Source: Oscillospiraceae bacterium | GTDB taxonomy: Bacteria; Bacillota; Clostridia; Oscillospirales; Ruminococcaceae | NCBI GenBank assembly: GCA_030533325.1 | Contig: JAUNJJ010000013.1 | Span: 1 to 49,640 of the forward strand | Reading direction: 5' to 3' | DNA length: 49,640 nt | The notes under the pieces: generated by a model | What the model was told of the DNA's origin: nothing | The model's input: the letters and a program-made list of their open reading frames with translations, nothing else | The model's database searches: none | Translations under genes and position numbers: made by a program | Shown: positions 1 through 7,892 of the stretch, in pieces | Position numbering within the stretch: position 1 is the stretch's first letter | Layout: every line of letters begins with the position of its first letter

Positions 1-57
1 TATAAAAAATATATGACATAACTACCCTTAAAACAGGAAATAATACTGTAAACTGTT

Positions 58-86
58 TTGACAAAATCCCACTGTTGTGGTATACT
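58..86 (+). promoter_or_regulatory. Sigma-A promoter for the Fe-S assembly operon
   Basis: TTGACA at 58-63 and TATACT at 81-86 are separated by exactly 17 bases, a near-consensus housekeeping promoter. Transcription would start near 93, giving a leader of about 50 bases before the first gene. The leader holds a small inverted repeat, CACAT at 104-108 and ATGTG at 113-117, too short to call an operator. Confidence 0.75.
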
Positions 87-142
87 TGATATGAGAGTAT
101 GTGCACATAAACATGTGTTATGCTGATTGTTAAACTGAAAAA

Positions 143-886
143 ATGAAAGGGCGGTATATTGGTACAATGCTGCAGCTTAATGATATCCGGTGGACAACGG
201 AAACCGGTGAAAAAATACTAAACGGGATAGATCTTAATGTTCCCGACGGGAAGCTAACTGTTATAACTGGACCTAACGGAGGCGGAAAGACTTCGCTTGC
301 GAAAGTTATTGCAGGTCTTTACAAGCCTTGTGGAGGGCAGATTATTATAGACGGAAATGACGTCACTGACTGGAGTATTACTGAACGTTCCAAAAACGGG
401 CTTGCCTATGCATTTCAGCAACCGGTAAGATTCAAGGGACTTACTGTAAGAGATCTTCTTTCCATTTCAGCTGAACGTGAACTTTCTGGGGCTGAAGTTT
501 GTCATATGCTCAGTGAAGTGGGACTCTGCGGACGTGACTATATAGACAGGGAGGCAGATGCAAGTCTTTCAGGCGGTGAGAGCAAGCGTATTGAGATTGC
601 TACGGTTCTTGCAAGAAAGGATGCAAAGCTCCTTGTATTTGACGAGCCGGAAGCAGGAATTGATCTGTGGAGTTTTACAAGTCTTATCGAAGCATTTGAG
701 AACATCAAAAAGGACAGCAGTCGTTCACTTCTGATTATTTCCCATCAGGAACGTATAATGAATATTGCAGACTATATTGCAGTTGTTGCAGACGGAAAGG
801 TTAAGACCATGGGAACAAGGGATGAAGTATTCCCGTCACTTATGGACAAGACCTCAGCAACACGCTGCTCACTTAGAAACAGTTAA
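143..886 (+). CDS. smsC: SufC-type ABC ATPase of a minimal SUF (SMS-like) Fe-S assembly system
   Basis: This is the soluble ATPase that drives the Fe-S scaffold encoded by the next gene. Visible motifs are a Walker A GPNGGGKTS near residue 44, the ABC signature LSGGESKR near 142, and a Walker B reading LLVFDEPEAGIDLW. There are no membrane segments. At 247 residues it has the usual SufC length. The gene lies 14 bases upstream of the SufB-type gene and no sufS, sufU or sufD follows, which matches the two-gene SMS arrangement rather than full SUF. The start is unsure. ATG 143 has a poor ribosome site. ATG 167 (MLQLNDIRW) fits the family N-terminus better, but its AAAGGG lies 15 bases upstream. 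SufC-family assignment is firm; the SMS label is inference from gene content. Confidence 0.88.
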   Translation: MKGRYIGTMLQLNDIRWTTETGEKILNGIDLNVPDGKLTVITGPNGGGKTSLAKVIAGLYKPCGGQIIIDGNDVTDWSITERSKNGLAYAFQQPVRFKGLTVRDLLSISAERELSGAEVCHMLSEVGLCGRDYIDREADASLSGGESKRIEIATVLARKDAKLLVFDEPEAGIDLWSFTSLIEAFENIKKDSSRSLLIISHQERIMNIADYIAVVADGKVKTMGTRDEVFPSLMDKTSATRCSLRNS

Positions 887-900
887 CGGAGGAAACAGAT

Positions 901-1818
901 ATGAACAGTATTACAGAACAGCTTCTCGGTGTTGTTTCTGACTGGGACGGAAGCTACAAGGGTGCCTTCAATATCCGTGAGGACGGAGGATGTGCCGGAA
1001 GACAGTCATCTGAGAATATTAAGATAGAACCAAAAAATGACAATCCCGGTATTGTTATTCGCATAAGTTCTTCAGCACAGCAGGAAACAGTTTATATTCC
1101 GGCATGTGTAACAAAGGCTGGTGTAAATGACCTTGTGTACAACGACTTTATCGTTGAGGACGGGGCGGATGTAATTATCGTTGCAGGCTGCGGCGTTCAT
1201 TCAGAGGGGGAAGAGGAAGCAAGACACAACGGTATTCACAGATTCTTTATCGGCAAAAATGCAAAAGTAGTTTATAAGGAAAAGCATATCGGCACAGGTA
1301 ACGGAAAGGGCGCAAAGAGAATTGATCCGGTTACTGATGTTGAGATGGACGAGAACTCATACATGGAAATGGACACCGTTCAGATTGGCGGTGTTACCTC
1401 GAGTAACAGACTTACCTCTGCAAAGCTCGGAAAGGGCGCTAAGCTTATAATTAAGGAAAGACTTATGACTGACGGTGATGAAACTGCAAAGTCTGACTTT
1501 AAGGTTGAGATGAATGGTGATGATTCAAGTATTGATCTTATTTCAAGGTCTGTTGCAAGGGGCAATTCATATCAGGAATTTGTTTCAACCATCAACGGAA
1601 ACTGCAGATGTACAGGTCATTCGGAATGTGATGCAATCATTTCTGAAAACGGTCGTGTAAATGCCATTCCTGGTCTTTATGCAGCAAATATTGATGCTTC
1701 TCTTATTCACGAAGCGGCCATCGGAAAGATTGCCGGTGAGCAGATAACGAAGCTTTGTACACTCGGGCTTACTGAAGAAGAAGCTGAGAGAAAGATTATT
1801 GACGGATTTTTAAAGTAA
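901..1818 (+). CDS. smsB: SufB/SufD-type Fe-S scaffold protein (SMS-like)
   Basis: This is the scaffold on which Fe-S clusters are built, partner of the upstream ATPase. Its 305 residues correspond to the beta-helix core of SufB/SufD without the long N-terminal region of E. coli SufB, which is about 495 residues. The C-terminal half carries the family pattern HSECDAI with Cys243, and LIHEAAIGKI with His270 and Glu271. In the SufB-SufD heterodimer the key Cys and His lie on different proteins. Having both on one chain suits a homodimeric scaffold. A strong ribosome site, GGAGGAAA, precedes ATG 901. It is co-transcribed with the ATPase and with the small gene that follows 13 bases downstream. 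Confidence 0.87.
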   Translation: MNSITEQLLGVVSDWDGSYKGAFNIREDGGCAGRQSSENIKIEPKNDNPGIVIRISSSAQQETVYIPACVTKAGVNDLVYNDFIVEDGADVIIVAGCGVHSEGEEEARHNGIHRFFIGKNAKVVYKEKHIGTGNGKGAKRIDPVTDVEMDENSYMEMDTVQIGGVTSSNRLTSAKLGKGAKLIIKERLMTDGDETAKSDFKVEMNGDDSSIDLISRSVARGNSYQEFVSTINGNCRCTGHSECDAIISENGRVNAIPGLYAANIDASLIHEAAIGKIAGEQITKLCTLGLTEEEAERKIIDGFLK

Positions 1819-1831
1819 GGAGCTGATTACT

Positions 1832-2092
1832 TTGCTTAAGATTACAGTAGATATTGAAGGTATGATGTGCAATATGTGCGAGTCACATATGGACGATGAG
1901 TTTAAGAAGCAGTTTTCTTTTATTAAAAAGGTTACATCATCGCATTCGGATAATAACTCGGTTATAATTACACCTGAGGATATAGATGATGAAAGGCTTA
2001 AGTCTGCTGTTGAGGAATGCGGATATAAGTTTCTGGGGGCGGCAAGGGCGCCGTATGAGAAGAAAGGGCTTTTTTCGTTTGGTTCCAGATAA
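1832..2092 (+). CDS. Small heavy-metal-associated (HMA-like) domain protein
   Basis: An 86-residue protein shaped like a copper-chaperone or HMA ferredoxin-like fold: a first strand LKITVDIEGM, then MCNMCESHM with the CxxC pair Cys13/Cys16 at the start of helix 1, and a later EECGYKF segment typical of the last strand of such domains. The start is TTG at 1832, preceded by AAGGAG at 1817-1822 with 9 bases of spacing. It ends with a short basic tail. Its place as third gene behind a Fe-S scaffold pair suggests a role in metal delivery or sensing for that pathway, but this is inference. It could equally be an independent thiol-metal chaperone. Confidence 0.75.
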   Translation: MLKITVDIEGMMCNMCESHMDDEFKKQFSFIKKVTSSHSDNNSVIITPEDIDDERLKSAVEECGYKFLGAARAPYEKKGLFSFGSR

Positions 2093-2105
2093 CAGATAAA
2101 AAAAT

Positions 2106-2146
2106 AATCTCTTCTGAAAAAGGTAAATTCAGAAGAGATTTTTTTG
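2106..2146. terminator. Bidirectional terminator between convergent operons
   Basis: A perfect 13-bp stem (2106-2118 with 2128-2140) and a 9-base loop are flanked by TTTTTT on the right and by A-rich sequence on the left, so it can end transcripts from both sides. It serves the Fe-S operon (plus) and the Na+-decarboxylase operon (minus). Confidence 0.9.
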
Positions 2147-2147
2147 T

Positions 2148-3344
2148 TTACTTAACGATACTGAGGAGGACGCCGGCGGCTACTGCGGAGCCGATAACAC
2201 CTGCAACGTTTGGTCCCATGGCGTGCATGAGGAGGAAGTTTGTCGGATTTTCACTTGCGCCGACCTTCTGTGATACACGGGCTGCCATCGGAACTGCTGA
2301 AACGCCTGCTGAACCGATGAGAGGATTAACCTTGCCGCCTGTAACCCTGTACATAATCTTTCCGAATAAAACACCGGAAGCTGTACCGATTGAGAAGGCG
2401 ATAACACCAAGTATGATAACCTTTGCAAATTCTGCTGTGATAATCTTGTCGGCTGTGGTTGTGGCACCAACTGAAACGCCGAGGAAGATAGTAACGATAT
2501 TCATAAGTTCGTTCTGAGCTGTCTTAACGAGTCTGTCGCAGACACCGCTTTCCTTGAGAAGATTTCCGAGCATAAGCATACCAACAAGCGGAGCTGCTGA
2601 AGGAATGAGAAGTGCGATGATAATTGTAACAGCGATAGGGAAGATAATCTTTTCTGTCTTTCCGACCGGTCTGAGTGTTTCCATTACAACGGCACGTTCC
2701 TTCTTTGTTGTAAGAGCCTTCATTATAGGAGGCTGAATGATAGGAACAAGTGCCATATAGGTGTATGCTGCAAGAGCGATTGTACCTGTGGAGATTGAAG
2801 CGCCTGCACCGAGGAGCTTGCTTGAAACGAAGATAGCTGTCGGACCGTCGGCACCGCCGATGATAGCGATTGAGGCAGCTTCTGTTTCAGAGAATCCAAG
2901 CATTGCCGCACCGATAAATGTAAGGAAGATACCGGCCTGAGCAGCAGCGCCGAGGAGGAAGCTCTTAGGATTGGAAATAAGCGGAGCAAAGTCCGTCATT
3001 GTTCCGATGCCAAGGAAGATGAGCGGCGGGAAGAGCTGAAGCTTAACTCCGAGGTAGAGAAGGTCCAGCAGGCCGCCTTCGTGTAGAATTTTTCCGAAGT
3101 CGATGTTGGTAGGATCTGCAAAGAGTTCCGGAGTGTACATCGCTGTAAGCGGAAGGTTTGTGAGAAGCATACCGAATGAAATCGGAAGCAGAAGAAGAGG
3201 TTCGAATTTTTTTGCAATCGCAAGATACATAAATATAAAGGAAATCAGAATCATAACACAGTTCTGCCAGCCTAAGTTGGCAAATCCGCTTGACATACCA
3301 AGATCCTTTATCGTATCAGTAAAGATTCTTATTACTTCACTCAT
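2148..3344 (-). CDS. Beta subunit of a Na+-translocating carboxylic acid decarboxylase
   Basis: This membrane subunit pumps Na+ outward using the energy of carboxybiotin decarboxylation (OadB/GcdB/MmdB family). At 398 residues it has the family length, and it is strongly hydrophobic with about nine or more membrane segments. It carries IIGGADGPTAIF, the signature whose Asp is required for Na+ transport in OadB, and a C-terminal GPNVAGVIGSAV segment also conserved in the family. The ribosome site AAAGGA lies 10 bases before the ATG. The gene follows the gamma subunit gene by 35 bases. No alpha (carboxyltransferase) or biotin-carrier gene is adjacent, so the substrate (oxaloacetate, methylmalonyl-CoA, glutaconyl-CoA) cannot be read from context. 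Confidence 0.93.
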   Translation of the reverse strand: MSEVIRIFTDTIKDLGMSSGFANLGWQNCVMILISFIFMYLAIAKKFEPLLLLPISFGMLLTNLPLTAMYTPELFADPTNIDFGKILHEGGLLDLLYLGVKLQLFPPLIFLGIGTMTDFAPLISNPKSFLLGAAAQAGIFLTFIGAAMLGFSETEAASIAIIGGADGPTAIFVSSKLLGAGASISTGTIALAAYTYMALVPIIQPPIMKALTTKKERAVVMETLRPVGKTEKIIFPIAVTIIIALLIPSAAPLVGMLMLGNLLKESGVCDRLVKTAQNELMNIVTIFLGVSVGATTTADKIITAEFAKVIILGVIAFSIGTASGVLFGKIMYRVTGGKVNPLIGSAGVSAVPMAARVSQKVGASENPTNFLLMHAMGPNVAGVIGSAVAAGVLLSIVK

Positions 3345-3379
3345 GATAGATAAATATCCTTTCGTATTTTTTTAGATCC

Positions 3380-3772
3380 TCAGAACGGACGTGTGTTTTC
3401 ACGCTGACCGGCAGCTCCCCATACAGAGCCTGCCTGACGTCTTTTGTTTACTGTTCTCTTTATTGATTTTACTGCGTATTTTTTGCCGTCCTGTTCAGCC
3501 ATCATGGCAACTGCAGCAGAAATAACAGCTATAACTTCGTTGTCGTCTTCGGCAGATACAGCCGCCGGAGCAGGTGCAGGTGCTGATTTTGTAACATTTA
3601 CTGCAGGTGAATCAGCAGGTTTGCTCTTGTTCTTTTCCCTGTTTCCGATACCGGAGAAAACTTTTCCGAATAATGAAACAAAGATGATGAGCAGAACAAG
3701 GGCGAGAAATACAACAACAAGTCCGGTAATAACTACGGCCCAGACTTTTGTCCATGGAATTACCATATCCAT
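3380..3772 (-). CDS. OadG-type gamma subunit of the Na+ decarboxylase
   Basis: A 130-residue protein with one N-terminal membrane helix (WAVVITGLVVVFLALVLLIIFVSLF, about residues 11-35), an Ala/Pro-rich flexible stretch (about 63-74), and a C-terminal region ending in WGAAGQRENTRPF. This layout is that of OadG subunits, where the C-terminal tail contacts the carboxyltransferase and the helix contacts the beta subunit. There is no biotin-attachment lysine motif (MKM), so it is not a fused carrier. It is the first gene of the operon with the beta subunit. The ribosome site AGGAGAG stands upstream and a clear promoter precedes it. Confidence 0.85.
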   Translation of the reverse strand: MDMVIPWTKVWAVVITGLVVVFLALVLLIIFVSLFGKVFSGIGNREKNKSKPADSPAVNVTKSAPAPAPAAVSAEDDNEVIAVISAAVAMMAEQDGKKYAVKSIKRTVNKRRQAGSVWGAAGQRENTRPF

Positions 3773-3819
3773 ATTTAAACTCTCCTATCTGTAGTATAAA
3801 ATTAAACCATACAATATTA

Positions 3820-3848
3820 ATTATAACTCAAATACGTGTATTTTGCAA
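3820..3848 (-). promoter_or_regulatory. Promoter for the Na+ decarboxylase gamma-beta operon
   Basis: Read on the minus strand, TTGCAA (3848-3843) and TATAAT (3825-3820) are 17 bases apart. It fires leftward from the 329-base gap at 3773-4101, which also holds a divergent promoter at 3994-4022. The remaining A+T-rich sequence in this gap shows no other feature. Confidence 0.75.
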
Positions 3849-3993
3849 TACATAAGGCAGAAAAAAATGATAGTTTATTTCGGGCATTTTAAACATCTGA
3901 GTAATACCAGAGAAAGAAAATAGTAAGAATTTTGACAATTGACAGATATTTATTGAATTAAAAAACAAACAATGTATAAAAAGATAAAAACGA

Positions 3994-4022
3994 TTGAAAA
4001 AAAATATCATTTATGATATAAT
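3994..4022 (+). promoter_or_regulatory. Promoter for the GGDEF/histidine kinase gene
   Basis: TTGAAA at 3994-3999 and TATAAT at 4017-4022 are separated by 17 bases. Transcription would start near 4029, so any reading-frame start before that is excluded and ATG 4102 is supported. Confidence 0.78.
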
Positions 4023-4101
4023 CATAGTATGTGGGAAATTGAATTGTTTATGGGGATACAGAGATTATGATGTGCAGAAATTTCAGGAGTGTAGCAAAAA
4101 T

Positions 4102-6765
4102 ATGAGCAAAAAATCAATTCTTAAATCAAAGGAATTTGCGGTCTTTCATGTAGATATTGATGACAATTTTAAGGTTGTAAAGATAAATAACGGCTTTACG
4201 GAGGTTACCGGTTTCAAGCAGCCGGACGTTGAGAACGGGCTGTATATGAGCCGTCTCATTCCAACGGATGCTTATAATGAATACATAGTCAGTGTCAGAA
4301 ACAATATCACGGATAACGGCGAATTCTGTTTTAAGCATCCTATTATTCTTAAGGACAGATCCATAATTACCGTCACATGTTACGGCGAACTTGAATACTA
4401 CGATTCGGTAAATACCCGTAAAGTCAAGATGATAGTAACAGTAAGTGATAAAAAACAGGATGACAGTGAAGAGGAAGAGTATACTGAGAGCGGAAAGGAT
4501 AAGCTTACGGGGCTGTATTCAAGGGAACGCGGCGAGAAACTTATCAGACAGTATCTTAAGATAAAACCGGAAAGTGAACTGTGTGCGCTTTGTATTATTG
4601 ATGTTGATAATTTTTACGATATAAATGATCACTACGGAAGAGAGTTCGGAAACTCAGTTCTTGAAGAGGTTGCCGAAAAACTTACTTCAGTTATGAGACC
4701 TACTGATATTGTGATAAGACTTGGCGGTGACGAGTTTATGGTGTTTACCAAAAATACCAACAAGTCATATATCAAGTCATTCGGCTCATCAATCAGCAAG
4801 CGCGTGAACAGTATCTATGCAGGCACTGACAAGGAAATTGGCATTTCATGTACAGTCGGTATAGTAAATACATTTTACTCAAACAAATACGATGAGCTTT
4901 TTGATTATGCATACAAAACTCTTATGTTCGCCAAAAAGACCAAGAAGGGTTCGAGTCTGCTTTACTCGGAAGTTTCAAATCTTGTTGACTCCAAGGTTCT
5001 TGATGCCACAATAATAGACAAGGGAGTAACTGATATTGCAGATGAGAATCCGCACGAAAACGGAAATATAGTCTCATTTGCCTATTCGCTTCTTGAAAAG
5101 AGCAGGGACCTGAAGACAGCCATTAATCTTCTCCTCCCGAAGATCTCAAGGATTTTCGATTTCAGCCGGATTGTCATTTTCGAAATGAACGACGAAAATA
5201 TGTATTCCAAGTTCACATATCACTGGTGTGAAAAAGGAAAACCGATTGATCTTAACGAGATTTATGATTTCAACCGCAAGGATTACAATGCACTGATTGA
5301 CTATTTTGAACATGACAGTCTGGTACATATAACTCCCAAGATTATGTCGAAGCTTTCAAAGTCACTCCGCAAGCTGCTTGAGAAGGATAAAAAACAGTAC
5401 TTCTTCTCAGCGATATTCAACGAAGGAAATTTCAGGGGCTGTTTGATATTTGAATCACTGGAAAAGGGAAGAAAACTCAGCTCACAGGAGGTTTCGACCC
5501 TCAAGGAACTCTCAAGAGTTATTTCCACTCACATTACCATAGTAAATGCTGACCTTGCAAGCAAGGCGAAGTCAGAGTTTCTTTCAAGAATGTCACACGA
5601 GATCAGAACTCCTATCAATGCCATAAAGGGTATGGCTGACAAGGCGATGTGTGTAATTGAAAAAGAAGAAACCGACTCTGCCGGGGAGGTTTATGACTGT
5701 CTCGAAAAAATCACCATTTCAACCAAATATCTCACTTCACTTGTAAATGACATACTTGACATGTCAAAAATCGAAAGCGGGAAGCTTATCGTAAGCAATG
5801 ATATTTTTGACATCACAAATCTTCTTGAGGACTTTGAGATGATGATAAAGCCTCAGGCAGACCAGCGAATGATTAAGCTTACCATAGAAAAGAACTTTGA
5901 AAACAAGCTTTTTGTGGGTGACCAGTTCAGGATACATCAGGTACTTGTAAACCTTGCTGCAAATGCACTTAAGTTTACTCCGTTCAGCGGAAAGATAAAA
6001 GTCAGCATAGATGAACTGGAAAGTGACGAAGAATCTTCTGTTCTTAAATTTACCGTTGAAGATAACGGGATAGGCATAAAGAAAGAAAACCTGAAGAAGA
6101 TTTTTGAATCATTTGAACAGGCTGACAGTGCTGTAACAAAGTCATACGGCGGTACGGGTCTCGGACTTTCAATATGTAAAAATCTTGTCGAGCTTATGGG
6201 GGGAACTTTAAATGTAAAGAGTGAGGAAAATGAAGGTTCTGCTTTTTCCTTCACGCTTGAACTTAAAAAATGCAAGTCCATAACAGATGCTATAAGGGAG
6301 ACTCTGTATATTAGTCAGCAGGATTTTGATTTTACCGGAAAGACAGTGCTGCTGGCTGAAGATAATGATTTCAATGCCGAATTTGCAAAATCTCTGCTTG
6401 AAAACGTGGGATTTGATGTTCAGCTTGCACTTAACGGAAAACAGGCGGTTTATTCATTTATTTCCAAACCAAGCTATACATATGATGTTATACTTATGGA
6501 TGTACGTATGCCGCTTATGGACGGCTATGAGGCGGCCGGATGCATAAGAAATTCCGACAAGGCTGACGCTCATTCGGTTCCGATTATCGCCCTTACTGCA
6601 AATGCTGCAGGAGATGACGAAAAACTTACTATCCAGAGCGGAATGAATGCGTATCTTTCAAAACCTTTTGAAAAGGAAATGCTCTATATCATGCTTAAGC
6701 AGTTCCTTGAAGGAGAATCAGTAATTTCCGACAGAAAAGAACAGATGCCTGCTGAATATTACTGA
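4102..6765 (+). CDS. PAS-GGDEF-GAF-histidine kinase-receiver hybrid signalling protein
   Basis: An 887-residue cytoplasmic protein with no membrane segment. Domains in order: PAS-like sensor (about 10-115), GGDEF diguanylate cyclase (about 130-290), GAF-like region (about 315-480), HisKA with SHEIRTP (His499), HATPase with DNGIGI and GGTGLGLSI (about 605-720), and a receiver with ILMDVRMP (Asp800). The GGDEF motif is intact at 208-212, and an RPTD product-inhibition site lies five residues before it, so it is predicted to make c-di-GMP under feedback control. ATG 4102 is chosen because AGGAG at 4085-4089 precedes it and the promoter lies at 3994-4022, inside the longer open frame. It is monocistronic. 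Its signal and phosphorelay partner are unknown. Confidence 0.92.
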   Translation: MSKKSILKSKEFAVFHVDIDDNFKVVKINNGFTEVTGFKQPDVENGLYMSRLIPTDAYNEYIVSVRNNITDNGEFCFKHPIILKDRSIITVTCYGELEYYDSVNTRKVKMIVTVSDKKQDDSEEEEYTESGKDKLTGLYSRERGEKLIRQYLKIKPESELCALCIIDVDNFYDINDHYGREFGNSVLEEVAEKLTSVMRPTDIVIRLGGDEFMVFTKNTNKSYIKSFGSSISKRVNSIYAGTDKEIGISCTVGIVNTFYSNKYDELFDYAYKTLMFAKKTKKGSSLLYSEVSNLVDSKVLDATIIDKGVTDIADENPHENGNIVSFAYSLLEKSRDLKTAINLLLPKISRIFDFSRIVIFEMNDENMYSKFTYHWCEKGKPIDLNEIYDFNRKDYNALIDYFEHDSLVHITPKIMSKLSKSLRKLLEKDKKQYFFSAIFNEGNFRGCLIFESLEKGRKLSSQEVSTLKELSRVISTHITIVNADLASKAKSEFLSRMSHEIRTPINAIKGMADKAMCVIEKEETDSAGEVYDCLEKITISTKYLTSLVNDILDMSKIESGKLIVSNDIFDITNLLEDFEMMIKPQADQRMIKLTIEKNFENKLFVGDQFRIHQVLVNLAANALKFTPFSGKIKVSIDELESDEESSVLKFTVEDNGIGIKKENLKKIFESFEQADSAVTKSYGGTGLGLSICKNLVELMGGTLNVKSEENEGSAFSFTLELKKCKSITDAIRETLYISQQDFDFTGKTVLLAEDNDFNAEFAKSLLENVGFDVQLALNGKQAVYSFISKPSYTYDVILMDVRMPLMDGYEAAGCIRNSDKADAHSVPIIALTANAAGDDEKLTIQSGMNAYLSKPFEKEMLYIMLKQFLEGESVISDRKEQMPAEYY

Positions 6766-6771
6766 TTATCT

Positions 6772-6801
6772 GCGAAGGTGCAGGGCGACCGCAAAGCCCT
6801 G
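6772..6801 (+). repeat. Dispersed intergenic repeat, short copy
   Basis: GCGAAGGTGCAGG (6772-6784) is followed at once by CGACCGCAAAGCCCTG (6786-6801). Both blocks recur in the same order on the opposite strand at 20908-20958, where about 20 further bases lie between them. This copy can form a small hairpin, GCAGGGC with GCCCTGC. It sits 6 bases after the kinase stop codon. Confidence 0.7.
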
Positions 6802-6888
6802 CAAAATACAAAGGAATTACTGTGAATTTATGTTATGCATGATTATCTTAATATTCTCTTAAATTTTCATGCGATATTTATTTATTAC

Positions 6889-6918
6889 TTGACAAAAGAA
6901 TGAACTTTATAGTATCAT
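6889..6918 (+). promoter_or_regulatory. Promoter of the hybrid transporter operon
   Basis: TTGACA at 6889-6894 and TATCAT at 6913-6918 have an 18-base spacer. A TATAAT at 6925-6930 also exists but would be 30 bases from the -35 element. The transcript begins just before the hairpin at 6940-6968. Confidence 0.6.
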
Positions 6919-6939
6919 TATGAGTATAATACAGAGAGA

Positions 6940-6968
6940 TACTTTCGCCGTTTTCAGCGGCGAAAGTA
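6940..6968 (+). promoter_or_regulatory. Inverted repeat in the leader of the transporter operon
   Basis: TACTTTCGCCG (6940-6950) pairs perfectly with CGGCGAAAGTA (6958-6968) around a 7-base loop. No U-run follows, so it is not a terminator. It lies between the promoter and the first gene and could be a repressor operator or an mRNA-stabilising hairpin. Confidence 0.55.
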
Positions 6969-6998
6969 CTAAAAATAAAAGAACGGAGAAAAAATAAA

Positions 6999-7892
6999 AT
7001 GAAAAAACAAAAAATTCCTGAAGTCAGAGGAAGAACACTGAAAAAAAGCGAACGTATTACCGAAATATCGTTTCTTGCACCAAGCCTTGCGGGTGTGCTG
7101 ATTTTCTTTGTTCTTCCTTTTTTTGTTGTTATTTATTATTCGGTTATTGACAATCCTATAAACCGTGATTTTGTATTTCTTGATAATTTTAAAGAAATAC
7201 TTCAGAACGAAGCATTTCAGCTTGCTTCAAAGAACACTCTGCTGTTTTCCATAGTGGCTGTTCCGCTTGTTGTAATACTTTCGCTGATGCTTGCTGTTCT
7301 TCTCGACTCAAAAATATTTTACAAGAGTCAGCTCAGAGCATCATTTCTCTGTCCGCTTATGGTTCCGACTGCATCGGTTGTTCTTGTATGGCAGGTTATG
7401 TTTCACAGGTGCGGTACAGTAAATCAGTTCCTTGAACACTTCGGAGCTGATCCGGTTGACTGGCTGAAAACTCCTAAGGGAATGATTGTGGTTATAATCA
7501 TGTTTCTCTGGAAAAACCTTGGCTACAATATGATTCTCTTCCTTGCTGCTCTTTCAAATATTCCCGGAGATATTCTGGAGGTTGCAACACTCGAAGGTGC
7601 GGGACCGGTTTACAAGTTCTTTCATCTTAAACTCAGATATCTTTCACCTTCAATTCTGTTTGTAACAATTCTTTCTCTTATAAATTCATTCAAGATATTC
7701 AGAGAGGTATACCTGCTTACCGGCGATTATCCGGATGCACTATATATGATTCAGCATTTTATGAACAATACATTTTCACTGCTCGAATATCAGAAGCTAT
7801 CCTCCGCAGCTATAGTTATGTCACTGGTCATGGCGGTAATAATAGCAATTCTGTTTATTGCAGAGTACTGGTTCGGAAAGGATGTTGAATGA
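6999..7892 (+). CDS. Sugar-type ABC transporter permease (MalF/UgpA-like)
   Basis: A 297-residue integral membrane protein with about six membrane segments. It has the EAA loop that docks the transport ATPase: EVATLEGAGPVYKFFHLKL, about residues 193-211. The family imports sugars and oligosaccharides (CUT1 type). It has a short basic N-terminus and no large MalF-type periplasmic insertion. GGAG at 6984-6987 precedes the ATG. It overlaps the next permease gene by 4 bases (ATGA), so the two are translationally coupled as a heterodimer. No ATPase gene is in the operon; a shared MsmK-type ATPase elsewhere is the usual solution in Gram-positive bacteria. Confidence 0.92.
   Translation: MKKQKIPEVRGRTLKKSERITEISFLAPSLAGVLIFFVLPFFVVIYYSVIDNPINRDFVFLDNFKEILQNEAFQLASKNTLLFSIVAVPLVVILSLMLAVLLDSKIFYKSQLRASFLCPLMVPTASVVLVWQVMFHRCGTVNQFLEHFGADPVDWLKTPKGMIVVIIMFLWKNLGYNMILFLAALSNIPGDILEVATLEGAGPVYKFFHLKLRYLSPSILFVTILSLINSFKIFREVYLLTGDYPDALYMIQHFMNNTFSLLEYQKLSSAAIVMSLVMAVIIAILFIAEYWFGKDVE

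Noticed and set aside
2218-2517. Plus-strand open frame of 99 codons
   Set aside because: Lies wholly antisense to the Na+ decarboxylase beta subunit, whose family identity is clear; no ribosome site.
3994-4101. Upstream extension of the GGDEF/kinase gene
   Set aside because: The first codons coincide with the -35 and -10 hexamers of the gene's promoter, so they cannot be in the mRNA; AGGAG precedes ATG 4102.
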